DNA of 64,000 bases from Chloroflexota bacterium (GCA_021323855.1 JAJPKE010000037.1:124001-188000); one strand, 5' to 3'; counted from the stretch's first letter, positions 15,915 to 25,219 are shown. Notes: generated by a model from the letters alone, not told the origin. Made by a program: numbers and translations.

Positions 15915-17516
15915 ATGATCTTTCGTAGCCCGTTTCCTGATATTGCCATTCCCGACACGTCTTTTACTCCGTTCGTCTTACAGCATGCCGAACGCCTGGC
16001 AGAGAAGCCTGCTGTGGTGGACGGTGTCACCGGGAAGGCGTATAGCTATGGACAACTGGCTCGCTCGGTGCAGCAAGTAGCGGCGAGCCTGGCCGCACGA
16101 GGCTTTGGTAAAGGCGACGTCCTGGCGCTCTATACGCCCAATCTCCCTGAATACCTCATTCCTTTCCTGGCTGCCTCTTTGTTGGGCGGCGCTACCACCA
16201 CGATCAATCCCCTCTATACCGTGGACGAGTTAACCTTTCAATTAACGGATGCCGCTGCTACCTATCTTTTCACTGTGCCCGCGGTTGTCGAGAAAGCATT
16301 GGAGGGTCAGCAGCGCTCACACGTGAAGGAAGTGTTTGTCTTTGGCGAGGCTTCTGGTGCTACCTCGTTTCAAACTCTCCTGGAGAGCGACGGCATTGCG
16401 CCTTCTGTAACAATCAATACACGTGAGGATGTGGTCGCCCTGCCCTACTCCAGCGGAACGACTGGGCTGGCTAAAGGTGTCATGCTTACTCATCAGAATT
16501 TAGTTGCCAATTTGTGCCAGTTGACCTCTATGCAGTTTGTGCGAGAGCAGGATGTCGTGATTGGGGTGCTGCCGTTTTATCATATCTATGGATTGGTGGT
16601 TATTCTGAGTCTGAGCCTGGCGAATGGCGCCACCATCGTGAGCTTGCCACGCTTCGACTTCCCTCAGTTCTTGCAGACCATACAAGACTATCACGTTACG
16701 GTGGGGAATGTGGTGCCGCCGATCATGTTGGCGCTTGCCAAACAGCCCATAGTAGAAACGTATGATCTTTCTTCATTGCGAGTCATTCTCTCTGCGGCAG
16801 CTCCGCTGGGAAAAGAGCTACAAGAGGCGGTTGCGCAACGACTCGATTGTTTGGTAGTGCAGGGATGGGGCTTGACGGAGACTAGCCCGGATGTGACGTT
16901 CACCCCCATGGATCCTGGCAAGGTCAGACCGGGTTCCACAGGGGTGTGTGTGCCTAATACCGCTAGCAAAGCTGTTGATCTGACAACCGGCACAGAATTG
17001 GGGCCACGCCAGAGTGGCGAGATTTGTGTGCGTGGGCCGCAGGTTATGAAGGGGTATCTCAACAACCCGGAAGCCACCGCCAGGATGCTAGATACAGACG
17101 GATGGTTGCATACCGGCGATATCGGCTATTTTGACGAGGATGGCTATCTCTACATCGTGGACCGGCTGAAGGAGCTAATCAAGTACAAAGGCATGCAGGT
17201 CGCTCCGGCGGAACTAGAAGCGGTGTTGCTCACACACCCAGCGGTGGCCGATGCTGCCGTGATTCCTAGCGCAGATGAAGAGGCTGGTGAGGTACCCAAA
17301 GCGTATATCGTTCTCAAGCCGGAAACTGTGGCAACTGCATACGAACTGGTGACCTATGTTGCTGAGCGAGTAGCGCCACACAAGCGTATTCGCCGTTTGG
17401 AGTTCGTCGAGCAGATACCTAAATCTGCCTCTGGGAAGATTCTGCGACGGGTGCTGATTGAACAGGAACGCGCCAGAAGTCAGGTTGTCCAGGAACGGCG
17501 TGCTGATCTGTATTAG
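15915..17516 (+). CDS. Acyl-CoA synthetase, 4-coumarate:CoA ligase-like
   Basis: This 533-residue adenylate-forming enzyme activates a carboxylic acid with ATP and CoA. The P-loop-like motif is YSSGTTGLAKGVMLTH (about 180-195), the second motif GWGLTETSP (about 318), then GWLHTGDIGYFDEDGYLYIVD with the hinge RLKELIKYKG, and the catalytic C-terminal lysine in PKSASGKILRR. The overall length and the FYHIYGL and VVQGWGLTE contexts resemble 4-coumarate:CoA ligases and medium-chain acyl ligases. A strong AGAAGGAG site lies 10 bases before the ATG. It follows the MFS transporter and probably activates its substrate. The exact acid is not determined. Confidence 0.9.
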   Translation: MIFRSPFPDIAIPDTSFTPFVLQHAERLAEKPAVVDGVTGKAYSYGQLARSVQQVAASLAARGFGKGDVLALYTPNLPEYLIPFLAASLLGGATTTINPLYTVDELTFQLTDAAATYLFTVPAVVEKALEGQQRSHVKEVFVFGEASGATSFQTLLESDGIAPSVTINTREDVVALPYSSGTTGLAKGVMLTHQNLVANLCQLTSMQFVREQDVVIGVLPFYHIYGLVVILSLSLANGATIVSLPRFDFPQFLQTIQDYHVTVGNVVPPIMLALAKQPIVETYDLSSLRVILSAAAPLGKELQEAVAQRLDCLVVQGWGLTETSPDVTFTPMDPGKVRPGSTGVCVPNTASKAVDLTTGTELGPRQSGEICVRGPQVMKGYLNNPEATARMLDTDGWLHTGDIGYFDEDGYLYIVDRLKELIKYKGMQVAPAELEAVLLTHPAVADAAVIPSADEEAGEVPKAYIVLKPETVATAYELVTYVAERVAPHKRIRRLEFVEQIPKSASGKILRRVLIEQERARSQVVQERRADLY

Positions 17517-17534
17517 CGGCAGTCGCACATAAAT

Positions 17535-17573
17535 TATCCGGCACTCTGCTCGAAAAGCGCAGAGCGCCGGATA
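17535..17573. terminator. Bidirectional terminator hairpin between convergent genes
   Basis: TATCCGGC (17535-17542) pairs with GCCGGATA (17566-17573) and CTCTGC (17544-17549) with GCAGAG (17559-17564), with one internal mismatch and a 9-base loop. It lies exactly between the convergent stops of the ligase (17516) and the response regulator (17583). U-tracts are short on both sides. Confidence 0.7.
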
Positions 17574-17582
17574 CCCTATTTG

Positions 17583-18392
17583 CTAGTGGACGAAGGCCGG
17601 ACGAGGCAGAATCGTCGTGCTGCGTTCATCCCGATCATATCCTGCTTGCTCTACTTCAACTTCTGTTTCAATAAGTGAGGTAGCCTCAACTATCTCGGTT
17701 GCCTGGCTCGGTGGCCGTTTGAGCATATAGCCGACGCCCGGCGCCGTCACGATGAATTGCGGCTTGCCCGGCACACGCTCGATCTTCTCACGCAGATGGC
17801 GAATATGCGCCTTTACGAGATAGGTGTCCCCAGCTTCGCCAAAACCCCAGACATGGGTGACAATCTGCTCGAGGGTACAAATGTCGTTGGCGTTGGCGGC
17901 CAGCAGGTGTAGCAGGCGGCTTTCAGTGGGGGTGAGGCGAATTTGTTTCTCGTTCACCATCACTTCATGTCGCACGGTATCCACTCGCAGCGGCCCTACG
18001 GTGATGATCGTAGAGGGATTGCGTACCAGCGTTGAGCGCACCCGGCGGCTCAGCGCTCGCAGATGAGCGAGCATCTGGCGGGGAAGAAAGGGTTTAGCAA
18101 GGAAGCTATCTGCACCATTCTCCAGATACCCAGCCTCGGCATCTTCATTGCGTGTGCGCGTCATCACGAGGACGAGCGCATCATGTGTGTCGCGCAATTC
18201 ACGACACATCGCTAATGGATCAGTACCACTGCTTTCAGGGTCAATAATCACGACATCCGGCTGTTTTTCCAGCCAGACCTGTCGCGCCCGTTCTTTGGTG
18301 AAGGCATAGTGAACTTCATAGCCGCGTGTTCGCAGCCAGCCAGTCACCATCTCCACCATATCACGATCACTATCCACCACCAACAACCTCAT
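17583..18392 (-). CDS. OmpR/PhoB-family response regulator
   Basis: This is a 269-residue two-domain regulator. The receiver has acidic residues Asp7 and Asp9, phospho-acceptor Asp51 in VVIIDPESS and Lys99 in LAKPF. The C-terminal winged helix (about 128-225) has the OmpR pattern LTPTESRLLHLLAAN, IVTHVWGFG and VKAHIRHLREKIE. A 35-residue Glu/Thr-rich tail follows and is not part of the fold. The start at 18392 follows GGGAGGG; the frame stays open 27 bases further. No histidine kinase gene is adjacent, so it is an orphan in this window, and its target genes are unknown. Confidence 0.9.
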   Translation of the reverse strand: MRLLVVDSDRDMVEMVTGWLRTRGYEVHYAFTKERARQVWLEKQPDVVIIDPESSGTDPLAMCRELRDTHDALVLVMTRTRNEDAEAGYLENGADSFLAKPFLPRQMLAHLRALSRRVRSTLVRNPSTIITVGPLRVDTVRHEVMVNEKQIRLTPTESRLLHLLAANANDICTLEQIVTHVWGFGEAGDTYLVKAHIRHLREKIERVPGKPQFIVTAPGVGYMLKRPPSQATEIVEATSLIETEVEVEQAGYDRDERSTTILPRPAFVH

Positions 18393-19200
18393 CGCACCCT
18401 CCCCTGCGGTCGTATGCAAGCCAGTTCCGGTGAGCTAATACCTCTGCCTGCTACGATGACATCTGCCATCTGATGAGAAACAGATAGCAATATTCCACGA
18501 ACGACCGTTTTCATCTGTCGCAACAACATAATTCATGCCTGACTACCTGATCCGATGGGTCAATGGGCGCATGTAACCCAGGACTGCGAGACAGAAACTC
18601 GGATAAGTAACAGGGATGCACTCTTACAAGGCGGGTAAACAATGACACGAAAACGCGCAAAACACCGCAGCGTTCATAAGGCACTACTTATTGTCGTGTT
18701 CATTTTCCCGCAGCCAGGGTACTCTCTGAGAGTAAATCTGGTAGAGATTTGGTTGCGAAACATAGGATACGGTTTCGTAGACATTCATCAGGACGCATCA
18801 GCCAGTCAACATGTCACCAATTACCAGCACAACACCGCTCTATTCCAAGAAAATACGCATATGATGAGTGCGTGATATATACGTTGAGATTACACTATAT
18901 ATCATCGTATTGAATCGGCTAATCTGGTGTTCGCTACGGCTTGCCCTGAATAGGTATCTGCACTGACAGGTTTCTGGATGCACCAGTTCGCTACCACCAC
19001 GAATATGAGCCTCACTGACCAGATGCGATACCCTGGTACCCAGCATGCACGGTAAGACACCTTCCACCGCCCGCCAGGAGATCACCAGAGATCACGGAAA
19101 CCCGCATGACACTCGCATGCGACACGGCTGCGCGAGGTAGAGGAGGATGAGGATTTATCCCTCAGTAAGAGGTCGGTAGCGTCGGAAATGAGGTAATCAG
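18393..19200. other. Long intergenic region with two palindromes, no supported gene
   Basis: About 800 bases separate the divergent response regulator and flavoprotein genes. TACTCTCTGAGAGTA at 18720-18734 is a 15-bp palindrome, and TGATATATA (18873-18881) is mirrored by TATATATCA (18896-18904) with a 14-base gap in the most AT-rich part. These look like operator or promoter elements. Short open frames on both strands (for example 18642-18875 plus) have no family resemblance and poor ribosome sites. No riboswitch consensus was recognised. Confidence 0.5.
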
Positions 19201-20421
19201 GTGGCGAAAAACTATCCGGTGGTCGTGATTGGTGCTGGTCCTTATGGAATATCTATAGCTGCGCATCTTTTGAATCGAGGTATTCCAACAACAGTATTTG
19301 GCAAGACAATGGCCTTCTGGGATCGTATGCCCAATGGGATGTTCCTGAAATCAGTCTGGTCGGCCTCATCCATTGCGGATCCGCATGGACAGTACAGTCT
19401 TGATCGCTATGTAACGGCTACTGGCTATCCCTATCGGGAGCCAGTTCCGCTGCCCGATTTCGTTGAATATGGCCGGTGGGTGCAGCGGAACACCGTTCCA
19501 GAAGTTGACCCAACGTTCGTGCAATCGCTGGCCCGTGATGGCAATCAGTTTCGCCTCGAACTCGTGGATGGGCGGAGCATCAGCGCCGGAGCGGTGATCG
19601 TCGCAACCGGCATCCAGGCATTTGCCCACTTGCCCGCATTTGCTCACGATTTGCCATCGTCCCTTGCCACGCACACCCAGGAACACAAAGAGTTCAGTAA
19701 ATTTGCTGGCAAGCGGGTTGCCATCCTGGGGCGCGGCCAGAGCGCGGTGCAGACAGCGGCTTTTTGTCACGAGGCGGGCGCTGAAGTCGAGGTAATCTCG
19801 CGCGGACCCATCATCTGGATACGGCGCAAACTCTATGATAAAGGCGGTATCGTGCGCGCGCTCTGTTATGCTCCTAGCGACGTTGGGCAACCAGGATTGA
19901 GCTGGCTCATTCATTACCCATCCCTCTATTTCCAGCTACCGGAAGACTTGCGGGTGAAGATAGACCAGCGCGCGACGCGACCGGCAGGAGCGAAATGGCT
20001 GCGCGCGCGGGTCGAGGGACACGTTACCGAAACAACTGGTGTTGAAGTGACGAAAGCGCGCCCAGTTGGCGATCAACTGCAACTGACATTGAGCGATGGA
20101 ACGACTCGCGTGGTGGACCACCTCTTTGCGGGCACTGGCTATCGGCCAGATATCGAGCAACTGAGTTTTATTCATCCGGTGCTGCGCGAGCAGGTGCGAC
20201 GCCGTGGCGGTCTGCCGCTCCTCGATATGGGATTCGAGTCCAGTGTTCCGGGATTGTTCTTCGCCGGCGCCATTGCGAGCTATAACTTCGGCCCGCTGAC
20301 CCGGTTCGTTGCGGGGTCTGGAGTCGCAGCACGCCATATTACGCGGCGGCTGGCTGGTGGCGCGTACCAAATCGAGAGCGCAGAGACGGGAAGCCTGGCT
20401 TCCGTTCACGGATGGCGCTGA
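19201..20421 (+). CDS. FAD/NAD(P)-binding flavoprotein oxidoreductase
   Basis: This is a 406-residue two-dinucleotide-binding flavoprotein starting at a GTG with GAGG upstream. The FAD Rossmann motif is VVVIGAGPYGISIAAHLL at the N-terminus, the NADPH motif is ILGRGQSAVQTAA near residue 178, and a C-terminal LFFAGAIASYNFGP closes the FAD site. The arrangement resembles flavin monooxygenase-like and lysine/ornithine N-hydroxylase-like proteins, with FLKSVWSASSIADP following the first domain. It is the first plus-strand gene of the polysaccharide locus, 64 bases before the ATP-grasp gene, so it may modify a lipid carrier, sugar or small molecule. Function remains unassigned. Confidence 0.8.
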   Translation: MAKNYPVVVIGAGPYGISIAAHLLNRGIPTTVFGKTMAFWDRMPNGMFLKSVWSASSIADPHGQYSLDRYVTATGYPYREPVPLPDFVEYGRWVQRNTVPEVDPTFVQSLARDGNQFRLELVDGRSISAGAVIVATGIQAFAHLPAFAHDLPSSLATHTQEHKEFSKFAGKRVAILGRGQSAVQTAAFCHEAGAEVEVISRGPIIWIRRKLYDKGGIVRALCYAPSDVGQPGLSWLIHYPSLYFQLPEDLRVKIDQRATRPAGAKWLRARVEGHVTETTGVEVTKARPVGDQLQLTLSDGTTRVVDHLFAGTGYRPDIEQLSFIHPVLREQVRRRGGLPLLDMGFESSVPGLFFAGAIASYNFGPLTRFVAGSGVAARHITRRLAGGAYQIESAETGSLASVHGWR

Positions 20422-20485
20422 CACCGAATTCATCCTGACTTCACCTTTGCAGCATGGGATAGGTCGTTGACCTTCGGAGAAGACG

Positions 20486-21688
20486 ATGCGACGAGAAAGA
20501 CAGATTCCCGGTGTCGTGGTGCTGGGAAGCGATTTCAAGGCGTTGGGCGTCATTCGCAGTCTGGGGCGGCATGGCATCCCCAGCATCACAGTGGATAGCC
20601 AGCCACGTTCGGCATGGTTCTCACGCTATGTGACCCGGCGATTTCCCTGGAACGGGTCAATGGAAGACCCGGAATTCGCAGACTTTCTGATGCAGATTGG
20701 TCGCGAGTATCACCTGCAAAACTGGATGCTCGTGGCTGCGCAAGACGATGCCGTTGGTCTGGTCTCGCAGCATCACGAAGCGTTGTCCATGATCTATCGC
20801 CCCACGACACCTTCATGGGAGGTGGTGCGCTGGGCATTCGATAAGCGCCTGACGGATCGCATGGCGCGTGAGAGTGGCGTGCCATATCCCGGCACGTGGT
20901 ATCCGGCACGCGAAAACGACCTTGACCGGCTCGATCTGCGCTTCCCGGTCATCATCAAGCCGGCCATTTCCATTCATATGCAGCATGCTGCACGCCTGAA
21001 AGCCTTGCCTGCTGCGAATCTGGATGAATTGCACGCCGCGTATCGTACCGCCATGCAATTGGTAAGTCCTGATGAGATCATGATTCAGGAGATCATCCCC
21101 GGTGGTGGCGCAAATCAGGTCTCGGTCGCGACGTTCTGTGTGGATGGCACGATCACCCAGGCGATGACTGCGCGGCGGAGGCGGCAGTATCCGATTGACT
21201 ACGGACTGGGCAGCAGTTTCGTGGAAGCGGTCGCGCTGCCAGAGTTGCTGGACCCGGCGGCGCAAGTGCTGAGCTACATGCGCGCGTCGGGAATGGTTGA
21301 GGTGGAGTTTAAGCAAGACCCGCGTGATGGCGTCTATAAGCTACTCGACATCAACATCCGGCCCTGGGGCTGGCACACGCTCTGCATGAGTTGCAAACTC
21401 GACCTTCCCTATATTCAGTATCAGCACCTTGCCGGAGAATCGTCGCCACACTATACGCCGCGCTATGGCACACGCTGGATTCGCGTGGCGACGGACCTGC
21501 CTGCTGGCATCCAGGAGATGCGCGCTGGCGTGACAACGCCCTGGATGTATGCGCGCTCACTCATAGGCCGCAATACTTTTTCGGTGCTGGACTGGCGCGA
21601 CCCGCTCCCAGTGTTTGGTGATCTGGCTGTGCTGGCATCGCGAGCTGTCGCTACACGCAAACCTCAACGTAAGGAGGCCTATGCGTGA
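20486..21688 (+). CDS. ATP-grasp family enzyme (carboxylate-amine ligase-like)
   Basis: The 400 residues have an N-terminal Rossmann-like preATP-grasp domain (VVVLGSDFKALGVIRSLGRHG) and an ATP-grasp fold: FDKRLTDRMARESGVPYP, FPVIIKPAIS with the ATP-binding lysine, MIQEIIPG, then VEVEFKQDPRDGVYKLLDINIRPWG containing the metal-binding Glu and Asn. ATP-grasp proteins of this shape join a carboxylate to an amine or similar group, and are found in many exopolysaccharide clusters. It starts behind GGAGAAG and its stop overlaps the start of the flippase-acyltransferase gene. A role in decorating the glycan with an amino acid is an inference. Confidence 0.82.
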   Translation: MRRERQIPGVVVLGSDFKALGVIRSLGRHGIPSITVDSQPRSAWFSRYVTRRFPWNGSMEDPEFADFLMQIGREYHLQNWMLVAAQDDAVGLVSQHHEALSMIYRPTTPSWEVVRWAFDKRLTDRMARESGVPYPGTWYPARENDLDRLDLRFPVIIKPAISIHMQHAARLKALPAANLDELHAAYRTAMQLVSPDEIMIQEIIPGGGANQVSVATFCVDGTITQAMTARRRRQYPIDYGLGSSFVEAVALPELLDPAAQVLSYMRASGMVEVEFKQDPRDGVYKLLDINIRPWGWHTLCMSCKLDLPYIQYQHLAGESSPHYTPRYGTRWIRVATDLPAGIQEMRAGVTTPWMYARSLIGRNTFSVLDWRDPLPVFGDLAVLASRAVATRKPQRKEAYA

Positions 21689-23925
21689 GCAGTCTCAGGC
21701 GTGTACTCAGCAACACCGGCATCTCGTTTGTAGGGCAGATGGTCACCTGGATTTCGACGCTGGTCCTCACGATTGCCTATGGCCGTTTTCTGGGCGGTGA
21801 TGCGTTCGGCGAATTGTATTTCGCCATCAGTTTTGTCGCGCTGGTGGGGTTTCCTATCGAGTTCGGCTTCAATCAACAGGTCGTGCGTGATGTCGCGCAG
21901 GACCCCACGCGCGCACTGCGTTACCCCACCAATGTCCTGCTGCTCAAATTGGTGCTTTGGGTCACGCTCTTCAGCGCGATTCTTGGCATTGGCAGCGCAG
22001 TTGGCTTCGGGCACGAAGAGCGGCTGCTCGTCGCGCTCTGTGGATTGACCCTGCTTGTTGATGCGATTGGCAGCACGTTCGGCTCGGTTCAAACGGCGGC
22101 CCAGCGTCAGGTGTTCCCGGCTGTCGGTACAGTGATCGAAAAAGGGCTGGGCGCGCTGGTGGCTATCATCTGGTTGCGCCTGGGTGGTGGCCTCAATGCG
22201 GCGGCGTTTGCACTGTTGGGTGGGGCTGTCGCGGCGACGACCTGGCAGGCGTTTTGGTTCTTCCGCCTGGTAGGGGTAAGCTGGCGCATTGACTTATCCC
22301 TGCTGCGCGATCTGATACGCCAGAGCATTCCATTCCTCACGTATGGTGTGCTCGGCGTAATTTATTATCGCGTGGATACTGTGCTGTTGGAGGCGCTTAC
22401 CTCAACCAGCACAGTTGGCGTATATGGCGCTGCATATCGGCTCTTTGACACACTGGTGTTCCTGCCAAACATTGTCATCATGGCAGTGATGTATCCGCTG
22501 ATGGCGAAACTTTCAATCAGTTCTGAACAACAGATGAAGCTGGCCATCGAGAAGTCGGTGAATTTTCTGCTGGTGACGGGCATTCCTATCATGGTCGGCC
22601 TTATCGTCGCCGCGCCAAATATCATTGGCTTTCTCTATCATCGCCCAGATTTCCTCGGATCAGTGTCAGTCTTGCGGGCGCTGGCGCCGGGATTGGCAGT
22701 TCTGTATCTCAACTCTGTTTGGACTACCGCGCTGATGAGCCTGAAGCGCGAAAAGCAGCTTCCCTGGATGGCAGGATTGGCGCTCATTTTCAATGTCGGT
22801 GGCAACATCCTGCTGATTACGCGCCTGGGTGGCGTGGGGGCAGCCATCGTAACTTCGCTTACGGAGTTATTGCTCATGTGCCTGGCGCTGGCGATGCTAC
22901 CACGCCATCTCTGGCCGGCGCGAAGTCTGACGACGGGCGTCAAATCGTTGTGCGCCAGCGCAGCGATGGTTCCGGTGGTGCTGGCGCTGAATAGTGCTTC
23001 TGTCCTGGTGATTTTGCCGGTGGCGGCAACGGTGTATCTCTTGGTGGCTACTCTGCTGGCAACGATTCCACGGGCAGATATCGAGGCGCTCTATGTAGCC
23101 GTAGCGCGCCGTACCCAGGGAATCGCACCGGCGATCAACATATCGAATGCGTCGGTTGTGGCGAGACACGATGGACCTGTATCAGCGCTTGCTCTGAACG
23201 GAAAAGGAAGTCCGCCTGGTATGGAGTGGCGAGTCGAACGTAAGAGGGGGCAGCTCGTGGCTAACAATCGGCTGTCACAGAGATTCCAGCAGCTCATAAC
23301 CCCCATGATGAGGTGGGGAAGATACCTGGTCCAGCAGACGCGCACGGGTATGAGTCGTATGGTGGCAACGCTTCGCTACACCGGAGCAGCCGTAGTCAAA
23401 TATACGACAAACTACATCATCTCCTACTTGCCAAGCCATACACTCCGCTATTTCTGGTACCGCAAGGTGCTGGGCTGGGATATAGGACAAGGGGCTTCCA
23501 TTCTCATGGGCCAGTACATTCAGATGACTGGCATTCGCACCAGTGGGCGACGAGTCTCCATTGGCAACGGCACGGTCATCAATCAGGAGTGCCTGATTTA
23601 CACATCCGGTGGCCTGGTGATAGGCAACAATGTAAGTATCTCGGCGGAGGTCGCGCTGATTACGGGGTCTCATGACATCAATCATCCAGATTTTCCGAGT
23701 GATTATAAGCCCATTGTCATTGACGATTATGCCTGGATCGGAATACGAGCGATGATCTTGCAAGGGGTCACGATTGGTCAGGGGGCGGTCGTTATGGCTG
23801 GCGCGGTGGTGACGCGCGATGTTGAGCCATTTACGGTCGTCGGCGGCGTTCCCGCAAGGCCGGTGAGCGAACGTAAACTGCGCGACTTGTCATACGAACT
23901 CATCAAACGCCCGCTATTCGAGTAG
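21685..23925 (+). CDS. Fusion: PST-type polysaccharide flippase plus hexapeptide O-acyltransferase
   Basis: This is a single 746-codon frame. Residues 1-480 form a Wzx/MATE-like flippase with 12-14 transmembrane segments, opening LRRVLSNTGISFVGQMVTW. A basic linker (about 480-590) is followed by a left-handed beta-helix acyltransferase from about 595: SIGNGTVINQECLIY, IGNNVSISAEVALITGSHD with the catalytic His near 663, and GIRAMILQGVTIGQGAVVMAG. These two functions are normally separate proteins. The linker has a strong internal ribosome site (GAGGGGG) six bases before an in-frame GTG at 23257, so a separate 222-residue acyltransferase could also be made. The main start is a GTG at 21685 with AAGGAGG, overlapping the ATP-grasp stop. 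Confidence 0.88.
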   Translation: MSSLRRVLSNTGISFVGQMVTWISTLVLTIAYGRFLGGDAFGELYFAISFVALVGFPIEFGFNQQVVRDVAQDPTRALRYPTNVLLLKLVLWVTLFSAILGIGSAVGFGHEERLLVALCGLTLLVDAIGSTFGSVQTAAQRQVFPAVGTVIEKGLGALVAIIWLRLGGGLNAAAFALLGGAVAATTWQAFWFFRLVGVSWRIDLSLLRDLIRQSIPFLTYGVLGVIYYRVDTVLLEALTSTSTVGVYGAAYRLFDTLVFLPNIVIMAVMYPLMAKLSISSEQQMKLAIEKSVNFLLVTGIPIMVGLIVAAPNIIGFLYHRPDFLGSVSVLRALAPGLAVLYLNSVWTTALMSLKREKQLPWMAGLALIFNVGGNILLITRLGGVGAAIVTSLTELLLMCLALAMLPRHLWPARSLTTGVKSLCASAAMVPVVLALNSASVLVILPVAATVYLLVATLLATIPRADIEALYVAVARRTQGIAPAINISNASVVARHDGPVSALALNGKGSPPGMEWRVERKRGQLVANNRLSQRFQQLITPMMRWGRYLVQQTRTGMSRMVATLRYTGAAVVKYTTNYIISYLPSHTLRYFWYRKVLGWDIGQGASILMGQYIQMTGIRTSGRRVSIGNGTVINQECLIYTSGGLVIGNNVSISAEVALITGSHDINHPDFPSDYKPIVIDDYAWIGIRAMILQGVTIGQGAVVMAGAVVTRDVEPFTVVGGVPARPVSERKLRDLSYELIKRPLFE

Positions 23926-23943
23926 GTGGGGGATGTCGTTGTG

Positions 23944-24086
23944 TGGAGAGGATAGTACCTGGATGGTATCCGAATGTACACCTCTCCGATTCTCTTACAC
24001 CTCGCAAACACATATGGGCATACCGGGATACCCGCTGCGAAGGTATAGCCTAAGGCATGGGCGATAGCCATGCACGATAGCCATGC
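23944..24086 (+). promoter_or_regulatory. Leader with hairpins and 12-bp direct repeats before the wzz-like gene
   Basis: GGAGAGG (23944-23950) pairs with CCTCTCC (23980-23986), a possible end-of-message hairpin without a U-run. Further on, CGATAGCCATGC occurs twice (24062-24073 and 24075-24086). GCATGG at 24055-24060 can pair with CCATGC in either copy, giving two alternative hairpins just upstream of the GGAGGG ribosome site. This could be an attenuator-like leader, but no known riboswitch class fits. Confidence 0.35.
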
Positions 24087-24107
24087 GCCTGTGGAGGGAT
24101 ACAGTTC

Positions 24108-25118
24108 ATGACGAAAGCGATAGAGATACTTTTCCGACATAAAGCGCGATTGCTCGTGCTGTTGTTGTTGCCAACACTGATCGGCGCGGCAATTGTTCTG
24201 GTGCTCCCGCGCCAATATCAGGCGAATGCCGGTTTGTGGGCGCTGCGTCGCTATGAGATTCTCGGCGCGACCGGCCCGGAGTCTGATCTGACCTCGACCC
24301 CGGCGGAGACGCAAGTCACGGCGCTGCAAGAATTATTGCAGACCCGCAGCTTTGTTTTGGCCGTCGCCTATGACACGGACCTGCCAAAGCAGGTTGGTGG
24401 CGCGAATGTGAACACACAGAATGTGCAGGATGCGCTCTATACCGATCTCTCCACGCATGTGGTGGTGACGGCGGCGGGCTATAACCTCTTCGAGGTGACC
24501 TATACCAATACCGATGCAGTGGTGGCGATGCAGGTGGTACGGGCTGTCATTGCGCATTATGCGACGCAAAGCACCAGCCAGGCCACTGCCGAAGGCCAGC
24601 AGTTGCTCGCCAGCTATCAAGCGCAACTGGCGGCGGCGCAACATCTGGCGGATAGCGCCACACAGGCGGCCACACAGTATTTGCGCGATCACGGCCTCAC
24701 GCTGGCCGCCGCTCAAGTCGATCCCCAGTATCAACTGCTGGCTGCGCAAGCCGATCAGGCGCGCACTGCGCTGGCAGATGTCCAGAACAATATCAATACA
24801 ATCAATCAAGAGATGGCAGTATTGAGCGCAGGCGCCGCTGGACTGTACAACACCATTGACGCTCCGAAAGTGCCCAACCGTGCCGAATCTCGCACCAAGA
24901 CACTGCTGCTTGGTGGTGGCATTGGCCTCGCCGTTGGATTACTTGCCAGCATCAGCTATTTTCTCTTGCTTATGCGGCTGGATCAGTCTCTCTACTCCCT
25001 GGCCGACGTAGCACAGATTACATCGCACCCGGTGTTAGTGCAAATTCCGCAGCTTCCACGACGGTCGGTAGCCTGGACTCCGCAAGCGCATGGGAAGCTC
25101 CAGCTTGATAAGGGATAA
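24108..25118 (+). CDS. Wzz-type polysaccharide chain-length / co-polymerase membrane protein
   Basis: This 336-residue protein has an N-terminal transmembrane helix (about 14-34, LLVLLLLPTLIGAAIVLVLP) and a C-terminal one (about 270-290, LLLGGGIGLAVGLLASISYF). An extracytoplasmic region rich in Ala and Gln, predicted helical and coiled (about 150-250), lies between them, as in Wzz/CapA/EpsA polysaccharide co-polymerases. The cytoplasmic tail after the second helix ends PVLVQIPQLPRRSVAW, the usual segment that contacts the cognate tyrosine-kinase ATPase. The next gene is such an ATPase. Together they would control chain length in a Wzy-dependent pathway. Confidence 0.82.
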   Translation: MTKAIEILFRHKARLLVLLLLPTLIGAAIVLVLPRQYQANAGLWALRRYEILGATGPESDLTSTPAETQVTALQELLQTRSFVLAVAYDTDLPKQVGGANVNTQNVQDALYTDLSTHVVVTAAGYNLFEVTYTNTDAVVAMQVVRAVIAHYATQSTSQATAEGQQLLASYQAQLAAAQHLADSATQAATQYLRDHGLTLAAAQVDPQYQLLAAQADQARTALADVQNNINTINQEMAVLSAGAAGLYNTIDAPKVPNRAESRTKTLLLGGGIGLAVGLLASISYFLLLMRLDQSLYSLADVAQITSHPVLVQIPQLPRRSVAWTPQAHGKLQLDKG

Positions 25119-25219
25119 CGGTGGGGTGTTGCGTCACAGCGTTGCTGGACTCTCTTTTCCAGTCCGGCAATGCTGATGACACATCTCAGCAACACGGCTA
25201 CTTACGAATGGAGGTAATG

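Noticed and set aside
18642-18875. A 77-codon plus-strand frame in the long intergenic region
   Set aside because: It has only a weak ribosome site, unusual composition and no recognisable motif.
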